Of a DNA stretch of 64,000 nucleotides, positions 1 to 8,938 are shown in pieces. This stretch comes from Acidobacteriota bacterium (GTDB lineage: Bacteria > Acidobacteriota > Terriglobia > Bryobacterales > Bryobacteraceae): NCBI GenBank assembly GCA_018268935.1, contig JAFDVS010000009.1, positions 125,307-189,306 of the forward strand. Direction: 5' to 3'. Each line of letters begins with the position of its first letter. The first letter of the stretch is position 1. The translations under genes were made by a program, and so were the position numbers. Below the pieces are notes generated by a model, which ran no database searches, was not told where the DNA came from, and saw only the letters and a program-made list of their open reading frames with translations.

Positions 1-2030
1 ATCCCGAGGACCCATATTTCCCGGCCCGCTTTCAATACGGAACTACGGTTATCGACAAGATCGGCGCCCGCTTCAAGGGCAACGCTTCCTTCCGCCGCGG
101 TGGAGTGAAGAAATCCTTTAAGCTCGACTTCAATGAGTACGACGAGAACGGAAAGTTTCTCGGTTTGAAGAAACTCAACCTCAACAACGGCGATCTGCAG
201 CCGGACTTCCTGCGTGAGAAACTGTTTCTCGACTTCGCCGGCAAATACATCGCGGCGATGCGCGCCGTGCATGTTCGCCTCTACGTCAACGATGTCTACT
301 ACGGGCTCTATATCGCCGTGGAGCAGCCGGACAAGACGATGATGGAGAGCCGCTTCGGCGGCGACGAAGATGGCAACCTCTACGAAGCCGGCGAGATGAA
401 TGCATCCATGGCTTATCTCGGCACAGACCCCGCGGCCTACCGGAGCGTGTTCGAACTGAAGACCAATGAGGAAGCCAACGACTATTCCGGGCTCATTCAG
501 TTCCTCGACATCCTCAACAACACGCCGGCTGCGGAGTTGGAGTCGAGACTCTCCACCATTGCCGATGTGGACAACCTGCTCTACGGCATCGCCCTCAACA
601 TCCTGTTCGTGAATCTCGACTCCTATGCCGGCTCCGCATCGGAATACTTCCTCTATCAGCGCACTTCAGACAAACGCTTCATTCACATCCACTGGGATTT
701 GAATGAGTCGTTCGGTACTACCGGCGATGGATCGCCGCGCATCACCACTCCGGCAACCCTCGATGCGTTCTGGTTGCCAGGTTCCACCACGGCTACCGGC
801 GGACGCCCGGGCGGTGGTGGCGGCGCAAACAACGCCCGTCCGCTGATGGAGAAACTGTGGGCCGTCGATTCGTTCAAACGCACCTATCTGCGGATGCTGG
901 CTCGCATGACGCGTGAAGGCTTTGATGAAACCACATACACTGCGCGCGTGAAGCAACTCGCCGATCTGATCCGGCCTCACGTCATTGAAGATCCGAACAA
1001 GCTCTTCACCGCCGCTCAATTTGAAACCGCACTCAATTCCACCGTATCCAGCGGCCAAACTCCGTTGCTTGGTGTGACGGAGTTCATCCGCACCCGCCGC
1101 GCCTATCTGCGCCCTTGGCTCGACACACAGGCCCAACCCTCCGATGTGCGCCTGAATGAAATTGTCAGCGCCAACCCCGGCACGATGACCGATGAAGCCG
1201 GCGACGCCGATCCTTGGGTGGAGATTTACAATCAGGGGCCCGGCCCGGTGAATCTCTCTGGGCTCTACCTGAGCGATAACTCCGCTGTCCCAACAAAATG
1301 GGCTCTGCCCGCGCGCACCCTGGCGGATGGCGAGATGCTGGTCATCTGGCTGGACGGAGAAACGAACGAAGGCGCGGCTCACGCCAACTTCCGTCTGTCG
1401 CCGAGTAGCGGCGGTCTATTCCTCTACAACTCGGCTTCCGGCGCACAGACGCTGCTTGATGGCGTGCAGTATCCCGAACTTGCTGCGGGCCGTTCCTACA
1501 TTCGCTTGGGCAACTCCGGTGCTCGCTGGGCTTCCACCAACCTGCTCACTCCAGCCAAAGAGAATCCAGCCACAGGTGTGGATGCCTCCATCACGCCCGT
1601 TTCCCTGCGCATCAATGAATTCCTCGCCGACAACAAGACCACGCTGGTGAACCCCGACAAGGCCGATGCCTTCGATGATTGGGTGGAAATATACAATTCG
1701 AGCGATAAGGAAATCGACATGAGCGGGATGTACCTTACCGACAACCTGGCCAACCCAACGAAGTATCGAATTCCCGATGGCGTCAAGATCGCAGCTAAGG
1801 GCTACCTTGTCTTTTGGGCCGATGAAGAAACGAAACTCGGGCCGCTGCACGCCAGTTTCAAACTTGGCGCAAGCGGTGAAGAGATCGGGCTCATCCACAC
1901 CGATGGAGCGACCATCATTGACTCCATCACGTTCGGCCAGCAGCAGGCTGATGTGTCTTACGGGCGTTCCCCCGACGGTGGAGACACGTGGAAAACCATG
2001 CAGCCCACGCCTGGGAAAACGAACAACTAA
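1..2030 (+). CDS. CotH kinase family protein with two lamin-tail domains (5' truncated)
   Basis: The frame is already open at the left edge of the window (it reads ...YFPARFQYG... from base 3), so the N-terminus lies outside; the GTG at 105 is only an internal codon. The first ~300 visible residues look like a CotH-type protein kinase fold: RFKGNASFRRG, a KKSFKLDFNEY segment and WDLNESFG, which I take as the equivalent of the CotH active-site Asp region. Two lamin-tail (LTD) modules follow, each starting with (R)LNEI or RINEF, then WVEIYN, a conserved (N/D)LSG-LYLSDN-type segment and P-TKW/Y. CotH plus LTD is a common architecture for exported or surface proteins of soil bacteria; the spore-coat function of Bacillus CotH should not be transferred. 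The stop shares four bases with the convergent MBL gene. The substrate is unknown. Confidence 0.8.
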   Translation, partial: PEDPYFPARFQYGTTVIDKIGARFKGNASFRRGGVKKSFKLDFNEYDENGKFLGLKKLNLNNGDLQPDFLREKLFLDFAGKYIAAMRAVHVRLYVNDVYYGLYIAVEQPDKTMMESRFGGDEDGNLYEAGEMNASMAYLGTDPAAYRSVFELKTNEEANDYSGLIQFLDILNNTPAAELESRLSTIADVDNLLYGIALNILFVNLDSYAGSASEYFLYQRTSDKRFIHIHWDLNESFGTTGDGSPRITTPATLDAFWLPGSTTATGGRPGGGGGANNARPLMEKLWAVDSFKRTYLRMLARMTREGFDETTYTARVKQLADLIRPHVIEDPNKLFTAAQFETALNSTVSSGQTPLLGVTEFIRTRRAYLRPWLDTQAQPSDVRLNEIVSANPGTMTDEAGDADPWVEIYNQGPGPVNLSGLYLSDNSAVPTKWALPARTLADGEMLVIWLDGETNEGAAHANFRLSPSSGGLFLYNSASGAQTLLDGVQYPELAAGRSYIRLGNSGARWASTNLLTPAKENPATGVDASITPVSLRINEFLADNKTTLVNPDKADAFDDWVEIYNSSDKEIDMSGMYLTDNLANPTKYRIPDGVKIAAKGYLVFWADEETKLGPLHASFKLGASGEEIGLIHTDGATIIDSITFGQQQADVSYGRSPDGGDTWKTMQPTPGKTNN

Positions 2031-3994
2031 CCCGTGGTCACGTCCACCACAGCCTCGGTGATCTGACCGAGATAGCGCTTCCCGGCCCGGACATCGGCCG
2101 CAATCGCAAGCCGCGGTCCGGGCCCTTCCCAATTCTTCGGCACCGTGATCGTGAACGGCGCGTGGCGATGGCTTTTCGCGGGCACGGTGAACTTCAACGT
2201 ATCCGGCTCAATGCGCCACTCGGCTGGCGCCACCAGAGCCACTTCCATCTCCATTGGCTCCGGCCGGTAGTTCTGTACACGGATCTCCGCCTTCTGCACC
2301 GATCCCGGCCCCAACACCATCTGATACGGGTAAATCTTCACCCAACTCGGGTCCAGTCCGAAATCCGTCTCTCCTTCCGGCAGAAGATCAAAGAAATACT
2401 TCTGCTGCGTGCGGAACTTCTGTTCCGTAGCCAGCATGATCTGCTTATCCACCGGATAGGGCTTGCCGTGACCCGGCGCAATCAACGTAGGCTCGTGCTC
2501 AATCAGGTTGTGCACCGACTTGAGATGGCTGTCGTTCTCCACGTGGTTGCGGAAGATCAGGTTGTGCCGCAGCGTCCCATCGTTGCGCGGATTCGGAAAG
2601 AACGCATCGCCGGTGAAGGCCACGCGGTTTCCATCAATCGTCACGAATAGCGCCATCTGATACTCGGTGTGTCCCGGCGAATGCGTGATCTCGAACTCAA
2701 ACTCCTCCCACTTGAATTTTTCGCCGTGACGAAACGAGCGGCTCACACGGAAGGGCTCGCCGAGCGTGCATCCGAGATTGTGCCCGCGCGGATTCTGAAA
2801 AATATCCACCATGTTTTCGTAGCACCAGATCTTCGTCCCATGATGCCGCGCCAGGTGGGGAAAGCCGTTCATGTGGTCGTCGTGCATGTGGCTCGGCATG
2901 GCCACGTCCACTTGCGACATGCCGAACTTCTTCTTCAGCCCGTCGATGTTGTGCTCCACGAAACGAATGCGGTCAGTGGCCGCTGTGGCTCGCTCAAAGT
3001 TGCCGAAATGGATTCCACTGGCTGAGCCGTAATCAATGAACATCGCCTTCCCGCTGTTGCTCACGATCGCGTAGAAAGACGATGTCGTCTGGTAATGACA
3101 GATCAGATGCGGGCTCACCGCATACGGAGCGTTCTCTTCGCTGGGGTTCGTGCCTGTCTGGAAGCGGTAGTAATCGGTGAGGCGGCGGATTGTCTCCGTG
3201 ATGCCGCTATCCGGATTGGGCATCGCATCGCCGTGCGAAGGGCAAACCAGCGCCGGCTTCTGTTCCTGCAACCGCGCCAGTGAATAGATGCCAAGATCAA
3301 TTCCCTCCGATCCCCCATAGTTAATCTGCGTGTCGTAAAGGTTGAGGATCTTGCCGGGCGAATACATCAGGTCGCCCGTGAAAGCGACACGCTTGCCGTC
3401 GATCGTTGCCAGCAATGAAATCGCACCCAACGTGTGCCCGGGCGTGGGCAGCACGAAGAAGTCCGTCTTCTGCCACCGGAACGTGGAATAGTCCGCCAGC
3501 GACCGCGCCACTGGAATATTCTCCGTAATCGTGTTGAAGTCGTTGCGGACGTAGTAAAGATGGAACACGCGCCGGTTGCGCCAGAAATTTTCCGCATCTT
3601 CAAACAGATGACGCTCATGCGCCGGCACAGCGATGGGAATATTGCGCTCCACGGCTTTATAGTCGCCTTGGCACTGCTCGCGGTGATGATGCGTGTGCAG
3701 AATCCAGTCGATCTGCGTGATCCCCGCCTGCCCGAGATGATCCAGTACCTTGCCCGATCCGAAGTCGATCAGCACACAGCGCGAGCCGTCCCGCACAACG
3801 TAGACATTCGTGGTGTCCTCAAAGACAAGCAGATTCTCGCTGAGTTTCTTCAGTGCTCCTTCCGGAGCGAATCGCGTGCGCCGGTAGGCCTTCTTCGATT
3901 TGCCCGCAACTGGGGATTGCTGCGCAGCCTGTGCTGGCGCCGCCGCGGCAAGCGGGGCCGAGCGCAGGAACGAACGGCGAGTGGTGTCCGACAT
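2027..3994 (-). CDS. Exported protein with two MBL-fold metallo-hydrolase domains
   Basis: 655 residues. A Tat-like signal (TRRSFLRSAPLAAAAPA) at 5-20 points to export. Two metallo-beta-lactamase domains follow. The first (about 45-260) has HTHHHREQ at residues 100-107, where the canonical HxHxDH Asp-His is replaced by Glu-Gln, plus PGHT at 185 and TGD at 206. The second (about 300-540) carries a canonical HMHDDH at 369-374, SPGHT and TGDAFF. The last ~100 residues look like a beta-sandwich of the NEW3 or Ig-like kind. Only the second domain appears to retain a full metal site. It is the last gene of the minus-strand run that begins with the PfkB gene at 6402 (38-bp gap to the deacetylase gene). 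Hydrolase on an unknown periplasmic substrate is as far as the sequence goes. Confidence 0.8.
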   Translation of the reverse strand: MSDTTRRSFLRSAPLAAAAPAQAAQQSPVAGKSKKAYRRTRFAPEGALKKLSENLLVFEDTTNVYVVRDGSRCVLIDFGSGKVLDHLGQAGITQIDWILHTHHHREQCQGDYKAVERNIPIAVPAHERHLFEDAENFWRNRRVFHLYYVRNDFNTITENIPVARSLADYSTFRWQKTDFFVLPTPGHTLGAISLLATIDGKRVAFTGDLMYSPGKILNLYDTQINYGGSEGIDLGIYSLARLQEQKPALVCPSHGDAMPNPDSGITETIRRLTDYYRFQTGTNPSEENAPYAVSPHLICHYQTTSSFYAIVSNSGKAMFIDYGSASGIHFGNFERATAATDRIRFVEHNIDGLKKKFGMSQVDVAMPSHMHDDHMNGFPHLARHHGTKIWCYENMVDIFQNPRGHNLGCTLGEPFRVSRSFRHGEKFKWEEFEFEITHSPGHTEYQMALFVTIDGNRVAFTGDAFFPNPRNDGTLRHNLIFRNHVENDSHLKSVHNLIEHEPTLIAPGHGKPYPVDKQIMLATEQKFRTQQKYFFDLLPEGETDFGLDPSWVKIYPYQMVLGPGSVQKAEIRVQNYRPEPMEMEVALVAPAEWRIEPDTLKFTVPAKSHRHAPFTITVPKNWEGPGPRLAIAADVRAGKRYLGQITEAVVDVTTG

Positions 3995-4032
3995 GGCCGT
4001 ATGCTAGCACCGCCGCATACCAGCCGGGTGAA

Positions 4033-4770
4033 TCAGAAACTGCGAACGCCCATCGACACTACGTCATCCACCCTCATGGTCTCTTTCACCACGAACGGCT
4101 CGCCGTATTTCACGCCGATGAGATTCCCATAGAAGCGCGCCACGGCGGAAAGACGCTCGCGGATCTCGGCTTCGTTGGGGAACAGGCTCTTGCCGTCTAC
4201 CTGTTCGCCATACTGCGATCCGTAGGCGAGTAACGCGTTCATCCTCCGCTCAAATTGGGCGCTGATGTCCACTACAAAGGATGGTGTGACATTGGCGTAC
4301 AAAGAGGCGTACATCACCTTGAACGGGCGATGCGGAACGCTTCCGCCTTCATCCAGCTTGGCCAGGCCGGAAAGGAAACAGGCTTCGTACAGCAGCTTCG
4401 AAGTGATGTAGTGATCCGGGTGGCGCCCTTCCCAATACGGCAGGATGATGGTGCGCGGGCGCAGCCGGCGCAGTTCGCCCACCAGTGTCATGCGCGCCGG
4501 CAGCGTGTTGTCCAGCCGCGCGTCGGGGAAGCGCATGTTGCCGCGCCAGGCGCACAGCATGATCCGCGCCGCCTGTTGCGATTCCTCGATACGCTGCGAC
4601 GGTGTTCCGCGCGTGCCCATATCGCCGGCGGTCAGATCGAGAATGCCGCACCGGTAGCCCATCTCCGCCATGCGCATGAGCGTGCCGCCACAGGTCTGTT
4701 CCACATCATCCGGATGGGCCGCGACCGCAAGAATATCCAGTGGTTTGAAATCGTCGGGAAGATCGAGCAT
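4033..4770 (-). CDS. bshB1: PIG-L family deacetylase, BshB1-like
   Basis: 245 residues, the usual size for LmbE/PIG-L zinc deacetylases. AHPDDVE at 18-24 supplies the metal-binding His-Asp pair and the general base, and HPDH at 116-119 supplies the third ligand. The segment TAGDMGTRGTPSQRIEES is typical of the BshB1 branch, which removes the acetyl group from GlcNAc-malate in bacillithiol synthesis; bacillithiol genes are known in Acidobacteria. No other bsh gene is visible in the window, so the pathway assignment is an inference, and another GlcNAc-type deacetylase is possible. The start lies 7 bp after the rhomboid stop, in the same operon. Confidence 0.75.
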   Translation of the reverse strand: MLDLPDDFKPLDILAVAAHPDDVEQTCGGTLMRMAEMGYRCGILDLTAGDMGTRGTPSQRIEESQQAARIMLCAWRGNMRFPDARLDNTLPARMTLVGELRRLRPRTIILPYWEGRHPDHYITSKLLYEACFLSGLAKLDEGGSVPHRPFKVMYASLYANVTPSFVVDISAQFERRMNALLAYGSQYGEQVDGKSLFPNEAEIRERLSAVARFYGNLIGVKYGEPFVVKETMRVDDVVSMGVRSF

Positions 4771-4777
4771 GTGTCCT

Positions 4778-5446
4778 TTACCAGTGTAGATCGCCGCGGC
4801 GCCAATACCGGTCTCGCGTCTTCAAAATGTGAATCAGCAGGTAGCCCGCGGCGAATCCGCCGATGTGCGCCCACCACGCCACTCCACCTTTGGAAACGTG
4901 CGATTGCGCCACTTCGCCCACGCCCGAAAAGATCTGCAGCAGCAACCAGTAGGCCAGGATGATCGTCGCCGGAATCTCCACTGTCGTGAAGAACACAATG
5001 ATCGGGATCAACGTCAAAACCCGGGAGTGCGGAAACTTGGCCATATAGGCGCCCATCACGCCCGCAATGGCGCCGCTTGCACCCACTGTCGGAATGCGCG
5101 AGCCCGCGTTGAAGAAAACATGCACCAAAGCGGCAGCGATGCCGCACAACAGATAGAACATCAGGTAACGCCAACTGCCAAGAATGTCTTCTACGTTGTC
5201 GCCGTAAATCCACAGGAACCACATGTTGCCGATGAGGTGCATCCACCCGCCATGCAGAAACATGGATGTGATCAACGTGTCCAGATACAAACGTGCCGGC
5301 ACAACGCCGAAGGACATGATGAGCTCATTGCGTGAGAAGTCATCCAACGCGATTTCATACAGGAACACCAGCACATTGACAGCAATCAGCCCGATGGTGA
5401 CCACCGGAGTGGAATAACTGGGCTGCGTGTCGCGAAGCGGGATCAT
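4778..5446 (-). CDS. Rhomboid family intramembrane serine protease
   Basis: 222 residues from the ATG at 5446. An open frame continues far upstream, but it is antisense to the PfkB gene and does not look like protein. The ATG overlaps the PfkB stop as ATGA, which suggests translational coupling and fixes this start. Six hydrophobic segments are visible. Rhomboid signatures are present: HGGWMHLIGNMWFLWIYGDNVED, given here as 65-87 in two parts (HGGWMHLIGNMWFLW, then IYGDNVED), the nucleophile Ser124 in GASGAI, and His194 in AHIGGF as the second dyad residue. It should cleave membrane proteins within the bilayer; its substrate is unknown. Confidence 0.88.
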   Translation of the reverse strand: MIPLRDTQPSYSTPVVTIGLIAVNVLVFLYEIALDDFSRNELIMSFGVVPARLYLDTLITSMFLHGGWMHLIGNMWFLWIYGDNVEDILGSWRYLMFYLLCGIAAALVHVFFNAGSRIPTVGASGAIAGVMGAYMAKFPHSRVLTLIPIIVFFTTVEIPATIILAYWLLLQIFSGVGEVAQSHVSKGGVAWWAHIGGFAAGYLLIHILKTRDRYWRRGDLHW

Positions 5447-6402
5447 GCCTTCGCTGCGCGGCCAGTGTAGTTTGCGTAGTCGGGATGCACGCGGCGCTCC
5501 GCTTTTTCGATCAACTTGTATGCATCTTCCGCCGTCGAGATGCCGCCACGTGCCCCCATGGCACGGCAGTTGAGTGCGGCCATTGCGTTGGAGAATGTAA
5601 GCGCATCCATCATACTCATGCCGTTGAGCACAGCATAACAGAAGGCGCCATGAAACACGTCTCCGGCGCCGGTGGTGTCCACGCAGTTCACTACGAACGC
5701 CGGCGAGTAAACAATTTCTCCGTCCACACGCGCCAGTGCGCCATAAGAACCCAGCGTCATCGCGGCTACCGGAATCCGGTATTCCTTCTGAATCAGATCC
5801 AGCGCCTTCAACGAGTCCTTTTCTTTTGTCCACGCCACGGGGAACTCCGAACTCGCCACCAGGTGCGTCACATGCGGCAGCACCCGTTCAAAGCCCGGAT
5901 AGATCGTGTCCACGTCCACAGTCACCGGAATGTCGTGGGCGCGCGCAATCTTCGCTGCCTTCTCCACTGCTTCCGTGTCGTGCCCGTCAATGTGCAGCAG
6001 GCGCGTGTCGGTGATCATGCGCTCTTCAATCTCTTCCGGCTGCAGCCGCAGGCAATCTTCGCGATTCCAGAACACCGTGCGCTCGCCGGTGGTGCGATCA
6101 ATGATAATGTAGGCCGTCTGGTTCGGACAGCCCTTGCGCAGTTGCACGTCCTCCAGGTTGATTCCCGTGCCTTGCAGCGACTCGATTTGAATGCGGCCGC
6201 GCTCATCGTCGCCCACGCTGCCGATATATTTGGTGCGCAAACCGAGTTTGGCGCACTGCACCATCGCGCTCGCAACTTGCCCGCCCGGGCTGTACATCTC
6301 TTCGTCGAATGCCACCTTGCCTGCGTAGGGTGGAAAGTGGGGAACCAGAATCACCGTATCGGTTGCGTTCAAACCGATCCCGGTTACATCAAAACGGGAC
6401 AT
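5443..6402 (-). CDS. PfkB family carbohydrate kinase
   Basis: 319 residues from the ATG at 6402 (MSRFDVTGIG). An in-frame ATG 11 codons upstream gives a cysteine-rich leader that does not fit the family. N-terminal GG motif (SPGGQVASA, about 39-47), glycine-rich GSVGDDERG, and the C-terminal anion-hole/catalytic motif DTTGAGD at 242-248, with Asp248 as general base. It belongs to the ribokinase/PfkB superfamily; the best guess among subgroups is a sugar or sulfofructose-type kinase, but specificity cannot be read. It is first in a run with the rhomboid, deacetylase and MBL genes, with no obvious biochemical link between them. Confidence 0.87.
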   Translation of the reverse strand: MSRFDVTGIGLNATDTVILVPHFPPYAGKVAFDEEMYSPGGQVASAMVQCAKLGLRTKYIGSVGDDERGRIQIESLQGTGINLEDVQLRKGCPNQTAYIIIDRTTGERTVFWNREDCLRLQPEEIEERMITDTRLLHIDGHDTEAVEKAAKIARAHDIPVTVDVDTIYPGFERVLPHVTHLVASSEFPVAWTKEKDSLKALDLIQKEYRIPVAAMTLGSYGALARVDGEIVYSPAFVVNCVDTTGAGDVFHGAFCYAVLNGMSMMDALTFSNAMAALNCRAMGARGGISTAEDAYKLIEKAERRVHPDYANYTGRAAKA

Positions 6403-6461
6403 AAGGCAGCATGTTACCATGTACCGCCAATGCATCGCCCGTTGTTATCCTGTCGGATGAA

Positions 6462-6860
6462 ATGGAAGTGATGCAACAGGCCGCCGAACTGGCGGAACAA
6501 GGCAAGGTCGGCAGCGCGATTGACCTGCTGGAACAGGCCGTGGCCATGGGCGAAGAGAGCGCGGAGCTATGCATCTACATCGCCAGGCTCTGCCATTCCA
6601 TCAACGAACTTCGCGCCTTCGCCAACTGGTGTCATGAGGCGATGCGCATCGATCCGACGCACGCCGAACCGCACTTCCTGTTAGGAAAAGAGTTGCACCG
6701 CATGGCGCGCTGGGAAGAAGCCGAGGAAACGCTGGCTGTCGCCCTGAGCATGCCGCGGCTTACCGCCCAACACCGCGCGGAAGCCGAGTTGCTGCACGCG
6801 GAAGCAGCCGCGAATCATGCAGACTACCGCACCGCTAATCCAGGATTCTCCAATATATGA
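6462..6860 (+). CDS. Small TPR-repeat protein
   Basis: 132 residues from the ATG at 6462 (MEVMQQAAELAEQG); a longer in-frame start at 6411 adds a stretch without family character and would crowd the divergent PfkB start. Helical pairs with TPR spacing are visible: AAELAEQGKVGSAIDLLEQAV, shown here as its first and last halves (AAELAEQGKVG, AIDLLEQAV), then HCHEAMRIDPTHAEPHFLLG and WEEAEETLAVAL. TPR proteins act as protein-binding scaffolds. The stop overlaps the ATG of the VOC gene as ATGA, so the two are probably co-translated. Confidence 0.7.
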   Translation: MEVMQQAAELAEQGKVGSAIDLLEQAVAMGEESAELCIYIARLCHSINELRAFANWCHEAMRIDPTHAEPHFLLGKELHRMARWEEAEETLAVALSMPRLTAQHRAEAELLHAEAAANHADYRTANPGFSNI

Positions 6861-7312
6861 TCGTCCCCGTAAAAGGCGTATTCGAAGCCCATCTCACCGT
6901 AGCCAATCTGCAACGCGCCATGCAGTTCTACGGCGAGACGCTAGGCCTCGAACTGGCCACCATGATCGAGGCACGCAAGGTAGCGTTCTACTGGCTCGGT
7001 GGATATGGCCACACGATGCTCGGCATCTGGGAAACGGGCACCGCGCCCCAGCGCATGAGCTTGCACACTGCGTTTGATGCCGCGCTGGAAGACGTGCTGA
7101 AAGCTCCGTCGCTGTTGCGCGCAGCGGGCATTACGCCCCTCGACGTCAGCGGCAACCCCGTCGATGAGCCCGTCGTGCTGGCCTGGATGCCCGCCGTCTC
7201 CATCTATTTCAACGACCCCGATGGGAACCAGTTGGAATACATCGCCATGCTGCCTGAGCCTCCTCAGCCAGAGCGTGGCATCGTGCCCTGGAGCCAGTGG
7301 CGCGCATCTTAA
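6857..7312 (+). CDS. VOC superfamily (glyoxalase/dioxygenase-fold) protein
   Basis: 151 residues. The first beta-alpha-beta-beta-beta unit starts HLTVANLQRAMQFYGETLGL, with His12 as a likely metal ligand, and the second ends with the hallmark YFNDPDGNQLEYIA, where the Glu would be the partner ligand. The family includes glyoxalase I, fosfomycin/bleomycin resistance proteins and extradiol dioxygenases; the fold is clear but the reaction is not. The start is fixed by the 4-base overlap with the TPR gene. The stop shares four bases (TTAA) with the convergent capA-like gene. Confidence 0.82.
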   Translation: MIVPVKGVFEAHLTVANLQRAMQFYGETLGLELATMIEARKVAFYWLGGYGHTMLGIWETGTAPQRMSLHTAFDAALEDVLKAPSLLRAAGITPLDVSGNPVDEPVVLAWMPAVSIYFNDPDGNQLEYIAMLPEPPQPERGIVPWSQWRAS

Positions 7313-8211
7313 AGCGACGGCATTGTGTTGCGAATCGTCACCTCGCGGATGAGATAGCCGGCCAGTTGGTCCCCCAGGAAATCTACTTCCGCGATCGCGC
7401 CCTGCTTCACCCCCGGGCGCTCTGCCTGATCGAACACCAGATTGCCGAGTGAGTAGAAAATCACCCCGTGCTTGTAGCGCTCCGCGGGTTGAAACACGTG
7501 CGGATGATGACCCGCGACAATTGTGGCGCCGGCATCAATCGCCGCTCGCGCAAAGCGCATCTGTTCGGCATTGGGCCGCGGTTGATACTCCACGCCCGCG
7601 TGCATCGACACGATCACCACATCACAGTTGGAACGCAGCGCCGCGATATCGGCAGCCACTCCCACCGGATCCATCATGGCCACACGCATGTCATCGTCGG
7701 GATGATTGCCGTTGCGTTGATCAAACGTGTAGGCCAGGAATCCGAATCGTGTTCCTCTTCGCTCCACGATCACGCCCTTGTGCTTCTCGTCCGCATCGCG
7801 CACGGTACCCACCGCCGCGATATCGTGCTTACTGAGGTGCTCCAGCGTGAACTCAATCCCGCGCGGGCCCGCGTCGCGGGAGTGATTGTTGGCCGTGGAG
7901 ACAACGTCGATGCCCGCGGTCACCAGGCCCTCCACCATCGATGGATGGGTGCGAAACACCATCCGATCCTCAAAATACGGCCCCGTCTCTGCGAACGGCG
8001 ACTCCAGATTGGCGAATGACAGATCGGCTTCCCGGAACAACGAGGCGATTTTCTGGAACGGCCAGCTTGGGTCTTTGTGCTGCTGTGCGGTCAGCCACAC
8101 GTGGCGCGCCAGCATGATGTCCCCGCCCAACACCACTCGCACCGGACGTTTCGCCTGAATTTGCCCGAACACCGCCAGAGCCACCAAGGCTCCGGCGAGA
8201 AGCCGCTTCAT
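7309..8211 (-). CDS. CapA family protein (metallophosphoesterase-like, poly-gamma-glutamate type)
   Basis: 300 residues with a signal peptide (MKRLLAGALVALAVFGQIQA). Family motifs: GGDIMLARH at 29-37, FANLESPF, STANNHSRD, VVSMHAGVEY (seen as VIVSMHAGVEY) and GHHPHVFQP with YSLGNLVFDQ. This is the CapA/PgsA domain, a calcineurin-like phosphoesterase fold named for poly-gamma-glutamate capsule synthesis in Bacillus. No capBC genes are nearby, so capsule production is not supported and the function remains open. The ATG overlaps the pgl stop (ATGA), placing it at the end of the zwf-opcA-pgl operon. Confidence 0.85.
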   Translation of the reverse strand: MKRLLAGALVALAVFGQIQAKRPVRVVLGGDIMLARHVWLTAQQHKDPSWPFQKIASLFREADLSFANLESPFAETGPYFEDRMVFRTHPSMVEGLVTAGIDVVSTANNHSRDAGPRGIEFTLEHLSKHDIAAVGTVRDADEKHKGVIVERRGTRFGFLAYTFDQRNGNHPDDDMRVAMMDPVGVAADIAALRSNCDVVIVSMHAGVEYQPRPNAEQMRFARAAIDAGATIVAGHHPHVFQPAERYKHGVIFYSLGNLVFDQAERPGVKQGAIAEVDFLGDQLAGYLIREVTIRNTMPSL

Positions 8212-8936
8212 ACGCTGGTAAGCGCCGCGGCCGTGGTATCGACGAACCAGGAAACATGCCGCCCGTGATGCGAAATCAATTGTGCCGGGTAGAGATTAGG
8301 GTCATAGGCCGCCTCCATCACGTTACGGATGGCCTCGGCTTTGTCTTCTCCGGCGGCGAGCATCACGATCCGCTTCGCATTCAACAATACACCAGGCAGA
8401 AGCGTCACGCGCCACTTGCCCAGCTTCTCCACGTACACGGAACTGGCGATGTCTTCCCGATTGTGTATCAGCGGTTCACCCGGAAAGAGACTGGCGATAT
8501 GTGCATCGGCGCCCAGGCCAAGATGGATCACATCAAAGTGTGGCAAATCGCCTTCCTTCAGCCCGAACACCTCCTCTATCTCCTGCGCGTAATTCTCCGC
8601 GGCCACATCAGGCCGCAATTCCGCGTGGATGCGATGTATGTTGCGCAAAGGCACGTGCGCGGGCTTCAGGAAGTGCTCTTCCGCCAGCAGAAAATTGCTC
8701 TCCGGGTCTGACGGCGGAACCGCGCGCTCATCCACCCAAAAGATATGCACCTGTTTCCAATCGAAGCCGCTCCGGGCCAGCGCCTGAAACAGGAACTTCG
8801 GAGTGGATCCTCCGGAAAAAGCAATCTTCGCCTGGCCGTGTCCCGAAACAGCTTCTTCCAGACAAGGAAGGATATTGCGGCAGCAGGCCTCGGCGGCCTT
8901 CTCCGCGGATGCGTAGGTGTGCCAGTGCATGCTCAT
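8208..8936 (-). CDS. pgl: 6-phosphogluconolactonase
   Basis: 242 residues. Hydrolyses 6-phosphogluconolactone to 6-phosphogluconate, step two of the oxidative pentose phosphate pathway, in the cytoplasm. The phosphate-binding SGGSTPKFLF at 41-50, WVDERAVPPSDPESNF, and LGLGADAHIASLFPG are all characteristic of the DevB/SOL family. An alternative ATG lies two codons downstream. It follows opcA with a 2-bp gap and overlaps capA by four bases, so zwf, opcA and pgl are co-transcribed, which supports the assignment independently of the motifs. Confidence 0.93.
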   Translation of the reverse strand: MSMHWHTYASAEKAAEACCRNILPCLEEAVSGHGQAKIAFSGGSTPKFLFQALARSGFDWKQVHIFWVDERAVPPSDPESNFLLAEEHFLKPAHVPLRNIHRIHAELRPDVAAENYAQEIEEVFGLKEGDLPHFDVIHLGLGADAHIASLFPGEPLIHNREDIASSVYVEKLGKWRVTLLPGVLLNAKRIVMLAAGEDKAEAIRNVMEAAYDPNLYPAQLISHHGRHVSWFVDTTAAALTSV

Positions 8937-8938
8937 GA

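Noticed and set aside
4778..5833. A 351-residue version of the rhomboid protein
   Set aside because: The first 129 residues are antisense-like and overlap the PfkB coding sequence; the ATGA start at 5446 is better.
7309..8211. A poly-gamma-glutamate capsule operon
   Set aside because: Only the CapA-type domain is present; no capB or capC is nearby, and the gene is part of the zwf operon.
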